From NCBI RefSeq assembly GCF_902499075.1, contig NZ_CABVPP010000003.1, positions 180,264-244,263 of the forward strand: a DNA stretch of 64,000 bases, read 5' to 3'. Numbering within the stretch: position 1 is the first letter of the stretch; each line of letters starts with the position of its first letter. This document shows positions 26,671 through 39,404 of the stretch, one piece after another. The notes under the pieces are model-generated. The model made no database searches, was not told the DNA's origin, and saw only the letters and a list, made by a program, of their open reading frames with translations. The stretch is from Burkholderia pseudomultivorans. Lineage in GTDB: Bacteria > Pseudomonadota > Gammaproteobacteria > Burkholderiales > Burkholderiaceae. A program made the translations under genes and the position numbers.

Positions 26671-27918
26671 ATGTTGCAGTTGAGCGACCGCGACGACGCG
26701 ATGTTGCGCGGGGATTTCGGCGAAGGCGTCGCGCGGGCGATGCGGATCGTCGCGCGCACGGCGGACGTGATGTCCGCGCCGCACCTGATCGACATCACGT
26801 CGGCGCACATCGACGGCTGTCTTTATCACGGCCAGACGAGCCTCGACTTCGTCGAATACTTCGTCGCGACCGGCGCGCGGGTCGCGGTGCCGACCACGCT
26901 GAACGTCGGCTCGCTCGACCTGATCCATCCCGAGCTGTACCACGGCGACCGCACGATCCAGCGCGACGCGCAGCGCCTGATGGACGCGCATCTGCAACTC
27001 GGCTGCGAGTCGAGCTTCACCTGCGCGCCCTACCAGTTGAAGAACCGGCCCGCGCGCGGCGAGCAGATCGCATGGGCCGAGTCGAACGCGATCGTGTTCG
27101 CGAATTCGGTGCTCGGCGCGCGCACCAGCCGTTACGGCGACTTCCTCGACCTCGCCGCCGCGATCACGGGGCGTGCGCCCTATGCGGGGCTGCATGTCGA
27201 AGCGAACCGCGCCGGGCAGATCGTCTTCACGGCGCCGGATTTCAGCCATCTGCCGACGCGCGACATCTACTTCGCGGCGCTCGGCCTGCTGGTGGGCAGG
27301 ATCGCCGGCGCGATCGTGCCGGTGATCGTCGGGCTGCCGGCGGATACCACCGAGGACGAGCTGAAGGCGCTCGGCGCGGCGGCCGCGTCGAGCGGGGCCG
27401 TCGCGCTGTTTCACGCGGTCGGCGTGACGCCCGAGGCGCCGACGCTCGATGCGGCGCTGCACGGGCAGGCGCCGCGCCAGACGATCGACGTGTCGATGGC
27501 GGATCTCGTCGAGATTCGCCGCACGCTGAACCACGGGGCGCAAGGCGATGCGCTCGTCGCGGTCGCGCTCGGCACGCCGCATTTCTCGCTCGCCGAATTC
27601 CGCACGCTCGATGCGCTGCTCGACCGTTTCGAAGGGCGGCCGAAGTGCGATTTCTACGTGAATACGAGCCGGTTCATCCTGTGGGAACTCGAAGAACTTG
27701 GTCTCGCGAGCCGCTTCGCGGCGCGCGGCATCCAGATCGTCGTCGATACCTGCACGTACATCACGCCCGTGATGAAGCAACTGTCGGGGCTCGTGATGAC
27801 CAATTCCGGCAAATGGGCGTCGTATGCGCCCGCGAATATCGGCGTGACGGTCGCGTACGGCAGCATGAGCGAATGCGTGCGGTCGGCGTTTGAAGGAAAG
27901 GTGCGATTCGATGACTGA
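26671..27918 (+). CDS. Aconitase X catalytic (large) subunit
   Basis: 415 residues from the ATG at 26671, set by AGGAG at 26660-26664. Sequence matches the aconitase X / DUF521 family: HIDGCLYHGQTSLDFVEYF, VPTTLNVGSLDL, ESSFTCAPYQL, WAESNAIVFANSVLGARTSRYGDF and the late VDTCTYITPV and TNSGKWASY. In bacteria, type II aconitase X of this size with a separate small subunit acts as cis-3-hydroxy-L-proline dehydratase using an Fe-S centre. Its stop overlaps the start of the small-subunit gene. Confidence 0.88.
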   Translation: MLQLSDRDDAMLRGDFGEGVARAMRIVARTADVMSAPHLIDITSAHIDGCLYHGQTSLDFVEYFVATGARVAVPTTLNVGSLDLIHPELYHGDRTIQRDAQRLMDAHLQLGCESSFTCAPYQLKNRPARGEQIAWAESNAIVFANSVLGARTSRYGDFLDLAAAITGRAPYAGLHVEANRAGQIVFTAPDFSHLPTRDIYFAALGLLVGRIAGAIVPVIVGLPADTTEDELKALGAAAASSGAVALFHAVGVTPEAPTLDAALHGQAPRQTIDVSMADLVEIRRTLNHGAQGDALVAVALGTPHFSLAEFRTLDALLDRFEGRPKCDFYVNTSRFILWELEELGLASRFAARGIQIVVDTCTYITPVMKQLSGLVMTNSGKWASYAPANIGVTVAYGSMSECVRSAFEGKVRFDD

Positions 27919-28360
27919 AGCAAATGGCGAGGGCACGGTGCTGTCGGGCGATACGCTCGTCGCGGGGCATGCGGTTGCGCAAACGGTGGTGCTCGAGAAG
28001 CCGCTGAGCTTCTGGGGCGGCTACGACTCGGCCGCCGGCCGGATCATCGATCGCGGCCATCCGCTGGCCGGCGCAAGCCTCGCGGGCCGGATCATGGTGA
28101 TGGCGCATGCGAAAGGCTCCAGTTCGAGCAGCAGCGTGCTCGCGGAAGCGGTGCGCAACGGCACCGGGCCGGTCGGGATCATCCTGAAGGAGCGCGACCT
28201 GATCATCTCGATCGGAGCGATCGTCGCGGCCGAGCTTTATGCAATCGCGGTGCCGGTCGTGTGCGTGCCGGAAGCCGTGTACGACACGATCGCCGCCGCA
28301 TCGGGGCCGATCCGGATCGAAGCGGAAGACGGTATCGGCGGCGCGCGAATCTACCTGTAG
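27911..28360 (+). CDS. Aconitase X swivel (small) subunit
   Basis: 149 residues from the ATG at 27911, overlapping the large-subunit stop by 8 bases (translational coupling), with AAGGAAAGG upstream. It matches DUF126: LSFWGGYDSAAGRIIDRGHPLAG, GRIMVMAHAKGSSSSSSVLAEA and GPVGIILKERDLIISIGAIVAAELY. The conserved Ser-rich loop GSSSSSS is the swivel-domain hallmark. Together with the large subunit it should form the cis-3-hydroxy-L-proline dehydratase or a closely related enzyme. Confidence 0.88.
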   Translation: MTEANGEGTVLSGDTLVAGHAVAQTVVLEKPLSFWGGYDSAAGRIIDRGHPLAGASLAGRIMVMAHAKGSSSSSSVLAEAVRNGTGPVGIILKERDLIISIGAIVAAELYAIAVPVVCVPEAVYDTIAAASGPIRIEAEDGIGGARIYL

Positions 28361-28379
28361 CGACGCACCTGCCGATCCC

Positions 28380-28418
28380 GACGGCCGGGCGCGCTGCACG
28401 TCCGGCCGTCCTGGTTTT
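28380..28418 (+). terminator. Rho-independent terminator after the aconitase X genes
   Basis: GACGGCCGG (28380-28388) pairs perfectly with CCGGCCGTC (28402-28410) around a 13-base loop, followed by CTGGTTTT. It is the clearest intrinsic terminator in the window and separates the aconitase X pair from the binding-protein gene. Confidence 0.75.
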
Positions 28419-28613
28419 CATTCTGAAAATTAGGATGGCGTATCAATTACCGAACGGATGCCGGCGTTTCATTAGGACACGTCCCGTGCGCACTTGCGAG
28501 GTGTCGGCATCGAACCGGCTCAGAACGCGCATTCCGGCGCGATGGCGCGGCGCTCACCGGGGCGCCGGCCCAATCCGGCTCGCGATATCGCGGGCAATCG
28601 TTGAGGAGACTGC

Positions 28614-33057
<4,444 letters not shown>

Positions 33058-33112
33058 CGCGTTCGCTACCGCCGCGCGGTCTGCACGACGCGCACACGCC
33101 GAGCGGCGCGGT

Positions 33113-33517
33113 TCAGGCCGCTTCGGCCCGTTCCTCGGCCTCCGCTTCGAGCATCGCCTTGACGATCAGATAGACGGCCGGCAGGTCGTCGTCGTCGCGA
33201 TGCCAGTCGACCGGCTCGTCGACGTCCGCGGCGACCAGCCGGCTGTCGCGCAGCCGGATGAACGCGTCGACGACGGTCGGGTCGTTGCGGTTCAGAAACC
33301 CCGAATTCGAGAACGCAAGCTCTTCGACGTCGAGCAGCGCGCGCCAGCTCATCGTGCGGACCGCGGCCGGGTGGCTGCGTCGGCGCAGGCCGAGCGCACG
33401 CTGCGCGGGACCGCCGACGACGCGCTGCAGATCGACGACCGCCCGCTGCGCGGCACGCTCGAAATGAACAGGATTGAAGCCGGGTTGCTCGGGATCGAAT
33501 GCGGATGACTGGAACAT
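33113..33517 (-). CDS. Hypothetical protein under a LexA box
   Basis: 134 residues from the ATG at 33517, with GAGG 6 bases upstream. No signal peptide, membrane helix or familiar motif. The middle contains RTMSWRALLDVEELAFSNSGFLNRN and the C-terminus is very acidic (DDDDLPAVY, then a Glu/Ala-rich tail). Upstream is a near-consensus SOS box embedded in a sigma-70 promoter (33580-33615), so the gene should be induced by DNA damage. The acidic small protein could be a DNA-mimic or an inhibitor; that is speculation. Confidence 0.65.
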   Translation of the reverse strand: MFQSSAFDPEQPGFNPVHFERAAQRAVVDLQRVVGGPAQRALGLRRRSHPAAVRTMSWRALLDVEELAFSNSGFLNRNDPTVVDAFIRLRDSRLVAADVDEPVDWHRDDDDLPAVYLIVKAMLEAEAEERAEAA

Positions 33518-33579
33518 GGTCGCCTCACAAAAATCCGTCCGTCGATGGGTGACGGAATTCGGGTCAAATGGTGCAAAAG

Positions 33580-33615
33580 CACTGTAAATATATACAGTGT
33601 CCGATGCGGTTTCAA
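33580..33615 (-). promoter_or_regulatory. LexA (SOS) box overlapping a sigma-70 promoter
   Basis: CACTGTAAATATATACAGTG at 33580-33599 contains CTGT-N8-ACAG exactly and is a palindrome with 7-bp arms. On the minus strand TTGAAA (33610-33615) and TATATT (33587-33592) are 17 bp apart, an ideal -35/-10 pair, with the -10 inside the LexA box. The start of transcription would be about 60 bases before the ATG at 33517. Confidence 0.85.
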
Positions 33616-33681
33616 GCCCCGGATCACGAAAATTTGCGCGCGGCAGGCAACGCGGCGACGCACCGGCACAGCGCCGTCGCG

Positions 33682-34575
33682 CTACACCGATGCCGCGATG
33701 GTTTCGCGCAGCCACCGATGCGCCGGATCGCGATGCACGCGTTCGTGCCACAGCATCGACATCTCGTAGCCGGGCACCTCGACGGGCGCCTCGACGACGC
33801 GCAGCGCGGGCGCGTCGCGCGCCAGCCGCTCGGGCAGCATCGCGACGAGGTCGGTGGCGGCGACGGCCGACATCAAGAACAGGAAGTGCGGCACGGAAAG
33901 CGCGACGCGGCGAGTCGCGCCCACTTTCGCGAGCGCTTCGTCGGTCACGCCGAAAAAGCCGCCGCCGTCGGGCGACACGATCACGTGCTCGAGTGCGGCG
34001 AATTGCGCGAGCGTCGGGCGGCGCTTCAGCTTCGGGTGGCCGGCGCGGCCGACCAGCACGTAGCGCTCGACGAACAACGGCAGTCGTCTCACGCCGGCCG
34101 GCGAGCCTTCGGTCATGTGGAACGCGAGGTCGATCCCGTTGCGCTCCGTGTCCTGCTCGATGCGCGGCGGCACGAGCTCGACGACCGCGAGCCGCGTGTG
34201 CGGCGCGGCCGCGCGCAGCGCCGGCAGCGCGGGCAGCACGATCGTCGATTCGCCGTAGTCGGTCGCGGCCACGCGCCACGTATGAGTTGCGGTCGCGGGA
34301 TCGAACGGCGTCGCGGGCAGCACCGCGCGTTCGACCGCCTCGAGCGCGTCGCGCAGCGGCTCGCGCAGCGCTTCCGCGCGCGCGGTCGGCCGCATCCCGC
34401 GCGGCCCCGGCAACAACAGCGGATCGCCGAATACTTCGCGCAGCTTCTGCAACTGCACGCTGACCGACGGCTGCGACACGTTCAGCTTTTCGGCTGCGCG
34501 CGTGACGTTGTGCTCGGCGAGCAGCACGTCGAGCGTGACGAGCAGGTTCAGATCGAGGCGCCTGAGATTGTTCAT
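33682..34575 (-). CDS. LysR-family transcriptional regulator
   Basis: 297 residues from the ATG at 34575 (an in-frame ATG at 34590 is possible). The N-terminus MNNLRRLDLNLLVTLDVLLAE and helix-turn-helix NVTRAAEKLNVSQPSVSVQL are of the NodD/SyrM-like LysR branch. The effector domain has VAATDYGESTIVLPALPALRA. It is divergent from the quinone-reductase-like gene at 34662 with a palindrome between them, the classic LysR layout. Confidence 0.88.
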   Translation of the reverse strand: MNNLRRLDLNLLVTLDVLLAEHNVTRAAEKLNVSQPSVSVQLQKLREVFGDPLLLPGPRGMRPTARAEALREPLRDALEAVERAVLPATPFDPATATHTWRVAATDYGESTIVLPALPALRAAAPHTRLAVVELVPPRIEQDTERNGIDLAFHMTEGSPAGVRRLPLFVERYVLVGRAGHPKLKRRPTLAQFAALEHVIVSPDGGGFFGVTDEALAKVGATRRVALSVPHFLFLMSAVAATDLVAMLPERLARDAPALRVVEAPVEVPGYEMSMLWHERVHRDPAHRWLRETIAASV

Positions 34576-34588
34576 CGCTATACCTGGC

Positions 34589-34612
34589 ATATCGGGAATT
34601 CATTTCCAATAT
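34589..34612. promoter_or_regulatory. LysR-type operator palindrome
   Basis: An imperfect 24-bp palindrome, ATAT-N-GG-N-AAT-NN-ATT-N-CC-N-ATAT, symmetrical at 18 of 24 positions, contains T-N11-A spacing. It lies in the 86-bp region between the divergent LysR and oxidoreductase genes. Confidence 0.55.
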
Positions 34613-34661
34613 ACCGAAGGCAACGGCATCCTGCGGTCATTCCATCGACGGAGTCTCGAAC

Positions 34662-35453
34662 ATGAATGTGCTGATCGTGTATGCCCACCCCGAACCGCGT
34701 TCGCTGAACGGCGCGCTGCGCGACTTTGCCGTCGCGCATCTCGAAGCGGCCGGCCATGCGGTGCAGGTCTCCGACCTGTATGCGATGAACTGGAAGGCGA
34801 CGCTCGACGCGGACGACGCGACCGATCGCGCGCCCGATGCCGGTGCGCGTTTCGATCCGTCGCTCGACTCGAAGCGCGCGTTCGAGACGGGCACGCAGCG
34901 CGACGACATCGCACGCGAGCAGGCCAGGCTGAAGTGGGCCGACGCGGTGATCCTGCAGTTTCCGCTGTGGTGGTTCTCGATGCCGGCGATCATGAAGGGC
35001 TGGGTCGAGCGCGTGTATGCATACGGTTTCGCCTACGGCGTCGGCGAGCATTCGGACACGCACTGGGGCGACCGCTACGGCGAAGGCACGCTGGCCGGCA
35101 AGCGGGCGATGCTGATCGTCACGGCGGGCGGCTGGGAATCGCACTACAGCGCGCGCGGCATCAACGGGCCGATCGACGACCTGCTGTTCCCGATCCAGCA
35201 CGGCATGCTGTACTACCCGGGCTTCGACGTGCTGCCGCCGTTCGTGATCTACCGGACCGGGAAGATGGACGGCGCGCGTTTCGACGCGACGCGCGCGGCG
35301 CTCGGTGCGCGTCTCGACGCGCTGCGCGACACGCCGCCGATTCCGTACCGGCGGCAGAACGCGGGCGATTACGAGATTCCTGCGCTGACGCTGAAGACGG
35401 AAATCGCGCCGGAGAAGGTGGGGTTTGCCGCGCATCTCGGGCACGAGTATTGA
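34662..35453 (+). CDS. NAD(P)H:quinone oxidoreductase, NQO1/KefF-like flavoprotein
   Basis: 263 residues with the flavodoxin-like fold: MNVLIVYAHPEPRSLNGALRD at the N-terminus, then DAVILQFPLWWFSMPAIMKGW and MLIVTAGGWESHY. The family binds FAD/FMN and reduces quinones or azo/nitro compounds by two electrons, avoiding radical semiquinones. Regulation by the divergent LysR protein is likely. The C-terminal ~60 residues extend beyond the core fold. Confidence 0.87.
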   Translation: MNVLIVYAHPEPRSLNGALRDFAVAHLEAAGHAVQVSDLYAMNWKATLDADDATDRAPDAGARFDPSLDSKRAFETGTQRDDIAREQARLKWADAVILQFPLWWFSMPAIMKGWVERVYAYGFAYGVGEHSDTHWGDRYGEGTLAGKRAMLIVTAGGWESHYSARGINGPIDDLLFPIQHGMLYYPGFDVLPPFVIYRTGKMDGARFDATRAALGARLDALRDTPPIPYRRQNAGDYEIPALTLKTEIAPEKVGFAAHLGHEY

Positions 35454-35637
35454 ACGTGTCCGGCAGCGGGGGAGCGTAGCGCGTGCCGGCAGCGGGCGCA
35501 CGCCGCCGGCCGCAACGAGTCGACAGGCGCGGCCAAATCCAGTAGTTTCCGGAGATCGAAGCGATTTGTCTGCTTAATGGAATCGCGTGCCCGTGCCGTC
35601 GGGCATCGCGAATCGATCTCGACGGAGAACAACAACC

Positions 35638-36825
35638 ATGTCACTGGAACAGGCGGACCCCGCCGAACCGCCGCAGGGCGACGACCGTAACGTATTGCTG
35701 ATGGCGCTCGAAGTCGGCGGTTATCTGACGGAGGAGGCGGCGGAGCGCGTCGGGCAGCGCCTGAAGGACAGGCCGGACGAAATTCCCGATACCGACTCCG
35801 CCCGCGACCTGCTCGACTGGTTGATCGCCGAAGGCTATACGACCGGCGAGGCCGAGGCGAAAGCGACGCAGGCGGTGCTGGACTCGAGCTTCTCAGACGT
35901 GCGCGCGAAGCTCGTTCTGCTGGACATGCTGCAAGACATCGATCCGCCCCGCTTCGCACAGCGTCTCGACGAGACGATCGCGTCGGTCCAGCGCGGGCAA
36001 AAGCGGCAACGGATGCTGACCGGTTTCGGTGTGCTCGTTGCCGCGCTCGCGGTCGGCGCCTATCTGCTGTGGCCGGCATCGACGCCGATGTGCGGCGCGT
36101 CGACCACGGTCAAGACGCTGGATTCGCTGATGTTCAAGTTGCGCGTGGAGATGATGCGGAAGGACCCGATGCACGCGCTCGACGGGGGCAGCAAAACCTA
36201 TCCGCATGTCGCCAACCATCGCGAAGTCGGCTATGACGAGGCCAATCGCTCGCGCGGCTGCCTTGCAGACCTGACGGTCGCCGACGAGCATACGACGCTC
36301 GGTTACGTCGTCCGGCATGACGACAAGGACCCGAGTACGTTCGTCGTGCAGACTTTCCCGTCCGAATACGTGACGGCCCGCTACAGCGCGGCAGGCCTGA
36401 ATCCGAAGCTTGGCGCGCCGCTCGGGCGAGAGGTCATCGACACCGCGTTCAGGGAGGGCGTCGCACGGTTCGACAAGCAGGTATCGGACCGATCGCCGAG
36501 CTACGGCAAACCGCTGCCGGGCGACGACAGCCCTTCGACGCTGACCAGCAGCGTGCAGGGCGTGATGCCGGCCGCGGACTGCAGCCGGATCGACGGCGAC
36601 CGCGTGTCGTGCCCGTTGCTGATCGACTACCGCGACCGGTTGCTCGGTGCGATCGGCATGCCGTCGATGCTGCAGTTGAAGGGGGATTTCACCTTCGTCA
36701 AGGACGGCAGCGGCTGGAAGACCGCCGACGATTTCGACGAGACGCTGATGAAGGCGATCGTCGCGCGGCGCGTCGCGCAGGTATCCGGCGACGCAGCCGC
36801 CGACAAGGGGGATCCACGGAAGTGA
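35638..36825 (+). CDS. Hypothetical single-pass membrane protein
   Basis: 395 residues; CGGAG at 35623-35627 stands 10 bases before the ATG. The N-terminal ~110 residues are acidic and helical, with repeated LTEEAAERVGQRLKDRP-like and YTTGEAEAKATQAVL segments. A membrane helix is at about 123-140 (GFGVLVAALAVGAYLLW). The C-terminal ~250 residues are outside, with CGASTTVKTLDSLMF, RGCLADLTV and VSCPLLIDYRD, which give paired cysteines. Family not recognised. It ends in front of a hairpin facing catC. Confidence 0.6.
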   Translation: MSLEQADPAEPPQGDDRNVLLMALEVGGYLTEEAAERVGQRLKDRPDEIPDTDSARDLLDWLIAEGYTTGEAEAKATQAVLDSSFSDVRAKLVLLDMLQDIDPPRFAQRLDETIASVQRGQKRQRMLTGFGVLVAALAVGAYLLWPASTPMCGASTTVKTLDSLMFKLRVEMMRKDPMHALDGGSKTYPHVANHREVGYDEANRSRGCLADLTVADEHTTLGYVVRHDDKDPSTFVVQTFPSEYVTARYSAAGLNPKLGAPLGREVIDTAFREGVARFDKQVSDRSPSYGKPLPGDDSPSTLTSSVQGVMPAADCSRIDGDRVSCPLLIDYRDRLLGAIGMPSMLQLKGDFTFVKDGSGWKTADDFDETLMKAIVARRVAQVSGDAAADKGDPRK

Positions 36826-36830
36826 GATGC

Positions 36831-36871
36831 GACACGGGCGACCCGCGAAGAAACCGCAGGCCGCCCGTGTC
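36831..36871. terminator. Hairpin between converging genes
   Basis: GACACGGGCG (36831-36840) pairs perfectly with CGCCCGTGTC (36862-36871) around a 21-base loop, between the membrane protein gene and the end of the cat operon. Confidence 0.55.
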
Positions 36872-36911
36872 TGCGCGCAGCCGACGCCGCGAAGCGGCGA
36901 CGATGGCGCGC

Positions 36912-37202
36912 TTACCGGTCGTCTTCCCGAATCGACGAAGGATGCCGGCAAAGCGCGCGCACTTCGAGGTCCATATACGGGAACAGCGGCAACTGGCTCA
37001 GCAGGTCGTGCAGTTGCTGCACGCTTTCCACGTCGAAGATGCTGACGTTCGCATAACGCCCGGCGATCCGCCACAGATGCCGCCAGATGCCTTCGTTCAT
37101 CAGGCGCTGGCACATCGCCTTCTCTTCGGCCTTCAGCGTCGCGGCCTTGACCGGGTCCATGTCCGCCGGCAGCTTGACGGTCATTTCCACATGAAACAGC
37201 AT
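36912..37202 (-). CDS. catC: Muconolactone delta-isomerase
   Basis: 96 residues, the usual CatC size, beginning MLFHVEMTVKLP and containing EKAMCQRLMNEGIWRHLWRI and LSQLPLFPYMDLEV. AAGGAG precedes the ATG. It converts muconolactone to beta-ketoadipate enol-lactone as a small decameric enzyme. It is the last gene of catB-catA-catC, 42 bp after catA. Confidence 0.95.
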   Translation of the reverse strand: MLFHVEMTVKLPADMDPVKAATLKAEEKAMCQRLMNEGIWRHLWRIAGRYANVSIFDVESVQQLHDLLSQLPLFPYMDLEVRALCRHPSSIREDDR

Positions 37203-37244
37203 TGCGCACTCCTTGCTTGATCGGTTCGTCCTGTAAATGGCCGT

Positions 37245-38147
37245 TCAGGCCTGTGCGCGTGCGCGCTCGACTTCGCTCGCCGGCACGTTGTCGCGCTCCC
37301 TGACCAACGAGAAATCGAAGTCGATCAGCGCGAACGGGCCGTCGATGCCGTACGGCTTGCCCTGTGCGCCTTCGGCCTGGCGGATTGCCGGGATCAGCCC
37401 TTCGCGCGTCGCGAATGCGAAGTCGTCCCAGATGTGCGGATCGCCTTCGATGTTGATCTGCGTCGTCAGCTTACGATATCCGTCCGCGGAAACGAAGAAG
37501 TGGATGTGCGCGGGACGATGGCCGTGGCGGCCGAGCTGGTCGAGCAGCTGCTCGGTCTTGCTGCCCGGCGGCACGCTGTAGCCGACCGGCAGCACGCTGC
37601 GGAAGCTGTAGCGGCCTTCCGCGTCGGTGCGGATCGAGCGGCGCAGGTTGAACGCGGGCTGCGACGGATCGAAATACGAATAGTTGCCGAGATGGTTCGC
37701 GTGCCACACCTCGACCAGCGCATTCGCGATCGGCGTGCCGGCGTTGCCGAGCACCTGGCCGCGCATCACGAGCGTCTGGCCCGGATCGGTGCCGTCGTCG
37801 AGACGTGCGTGGCCGACCGATTCCGGCGCGCCCGCGACATACAGCGGCCCTTCGATCGTGCGCGGCGTGCCGCCTTCGATGCCGGCCTTCGCTTCGGCCT
37901 CGTCCATCCGCACGTCGAGGAAGCGCTCGAAGCCGAGGCCCGCGGCGATCAGGCCGAATTCCCTGCCGGCTTCGTTCAGGTAGTTGAGCGCGGTCCAGAA
38001 CTCGCTCGGCTGCACGTCGAAATCCTCGATCGTGTAGCACAGGTCCTTCACGATCCGGTTGACGATCGCGCGCACGCGCGGGTTGCCGGGCTTCTCGGCG
38101 GCATCGTCGAAGGTTTTCAGCAGCGCGTCGATGGCTTCCTTGTTCAT
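37245..38147 (-). CDS. catA: Catechol 1,2-dioxygenase
   Basis: 300 residues from the ATG at 38147. The intradiol dioxygenase fold is clear. The four Fe(III) ligands of the family are assignable to Tyr about 156 (GNYSYFD), Tyr about 190 (PVGYSVPPG), His about 214 and His about 216 (RPAHIHFF). It cleaves catechol to cis,cis-muconate. With catB 32 bp upstream and catC downstream it forms the catechol branch of the beta-ketoadipate pathway, fed here by the anthranilate dioxygenase genes 3 kb away. Confidence 0.96.
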   Translation of the reverse strand: MNKEAIDALLKTFDDAAEKPGNPRVRAIVNRIVKDLCYTIEDFDVQPSEFWTALNYLNEAGREFGLIAAGLGFERFLDVRMDEAEAKAGIEGGTPRTIEGPLYVAGAPESVGHARLDDGTDPGQTLVMRGQVLGNAGTPIANALVEVWHANHLGNYSYFDPSQPAFNLRRSIRTDAEGRYSFRSVLPVGYSVPPGSKTEQLLDQLGRHGHRPAHIHFFVSADGYRKLTTQINIEGDPHIWDDFAFATREGLIPAIRQAEGAQGKPYGIDGPFALIDFDFSLVRERDNVPASEVERARAQA

Positions 38148-38179
38148 CTGTGTCTCCGGTGGCGGTTGTCGTAGGGGAA

Positions 38180-39313
38180 TCAGCGGGCGCCGCGCCGCAT
38201 CCGCTCGATGCGGGCCCAGTCGAAGGTGATGCCGAGGCCGGGCGTCGCCGGCAGGTGCAGCTTGAAATCCGCGTAGCGCAGCGGCTCGACGAGGATCTCC
38301 TCGGTGAGCAGCAGCGGGCCGAACAGCTCGGTGCCCCACTTCAGCGACGCGAAGGTGCTGAACAGTTGCGCGGACGCCATCGTGCCGGCCGCGCCTTCGA
38401 GCATCGTGCCGCCGTACAGTTCGATGCCGGCCGCCGACGCGATCGCCGCGACGTGCGCCGCCCCCTGCAGGCCGCCCGACTGCGCGATCTTCACCGCGAA
38501 CACGTCGGCCGCGCGTTCCTGCGCGAGCGCGAACGCATCGACCGGGCCGTGCAGCGCCTCGTCGGCCATGATCGGGATCTGCGCGAGCTGCGTCAGGCGC
38601 TTCAGGCCCGCGCGGTTGGACGCGGCGATCGGCTGCTCGACGAGGCTCACGCCGGCATCCGCGAGCCGCGCGCCGGCCCGGATCGCGTCGGTTTCGGTCC
38701 AGGCCTGGTTCACGTCGACGCGCACGTCGCCGCGTTCGCCGAGCGCGCGCTTGATCGCGATCACGTGCGCGACGTCGTCGTCCACCGCGTTCGAGCCGAT
38801 CTTCAGCTTGAACGCGCGATGGCGGCGCGCGTCGAGCATCGCCTCGGCTTCCGCGATGTCGCGCTGCGTGTCGCCGCTCGCCAGCGTCCACGCGACGTCG
38901 ACCGCATCGGTCGCGCGGCCGCCGAACAGCTCGGACAGCGGCACGCCGATACGGCGCGCCTGCGCGTCGAACAGCGCGGTCTCGAGCGCGCACTTCGCGA
39001 AACGGTTGCCCTGGAACAGCTTGCGCGCCCGCGCCATCGCGGCGCCCGGGCGGGTCGCGTCCATGCCCTCGAGCAGCGGCGCGAAATAGGTGTCGATATT
39101 GGCCTTGATGCTCTCCGGGCTCTCCTCGCCGTAGGCGAGGCCGCCGATCGTCGTGGCCTCGCCGACGCCTTCGATACCGTCCGTGCATCGAACACGGACC
39201 AGCACGAGCGTCTGGCAATTCATCGTGGCAACCGAAAGCTTGTGGGGCCGGATCGTCGGCACGTCGACGAGCAGCGTCTCGATGCGCTCGATGGCGGCGG
39301 CAGTTGCTATCAT
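38180..39313 (-). CDS. catB: Muconate cycloisomerase
   Basis: 377 residues from the ATG at 39313, preceded by AGGAGGA. Enolase-superfamily enzyme of the muconate-cycloisomerase group: FKLKIGSNAVDDDVAHV gives the K-x-K base motif, VDVNQAWTE and PIMADEALHG supply metal ligands and the second general base region. It turns cis,cis-muconate into muconolactone. It is the first gene of catBAC and is divergent from catR across 91 bp. Confidence 0.94.
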   Translation of the reverse strand: MIATAAAIERIETLLVDVPTIRPHKLSVATMNCQTLVLVRVRCTDGIEGVGEATTIGGLAYGEESPESIKANIDTYFAPLLEGMDATRPGAAMARARKLFQGNRFAKCALETALFDAQARRIGVPLSELFGGRATDAVDVAWTLASGDTQRDIAEAEAMLDARRHRAFKLKIGSNAVDDDVAHVIAIKRALGERGDVRVDVNQAWTETDAIRAGARLADAGVSLVEQPIAASNRAGLKRLTQLAQIPIMADEALHGPVDAFALAQERAADVFAVKIAQSGGLQGAAHVAAIASAAGIELYGGTMLEGAAGTMASAQLFSTFASLKWGTELFGPLLLTEEILVEPLRYADFKLHLPATPGLGITFDWARIERMRRGAR

Positions 39314-39404
39314 GCGATTCCTCCTGTCGGTGCATATGGTAGGAACGGCGGCGGGCGGCCGTCCAACACTCTTTCCGACTACTTCCATACCTTCGGAGCA
39401 TGAA

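Noticed and set aside
33545-34665. Open frames on the plus strand over the LysR gene
   Set aside because: They are shadows of the minus-strand LysR gene and lack ribosome-binding sites and recognisable domains.
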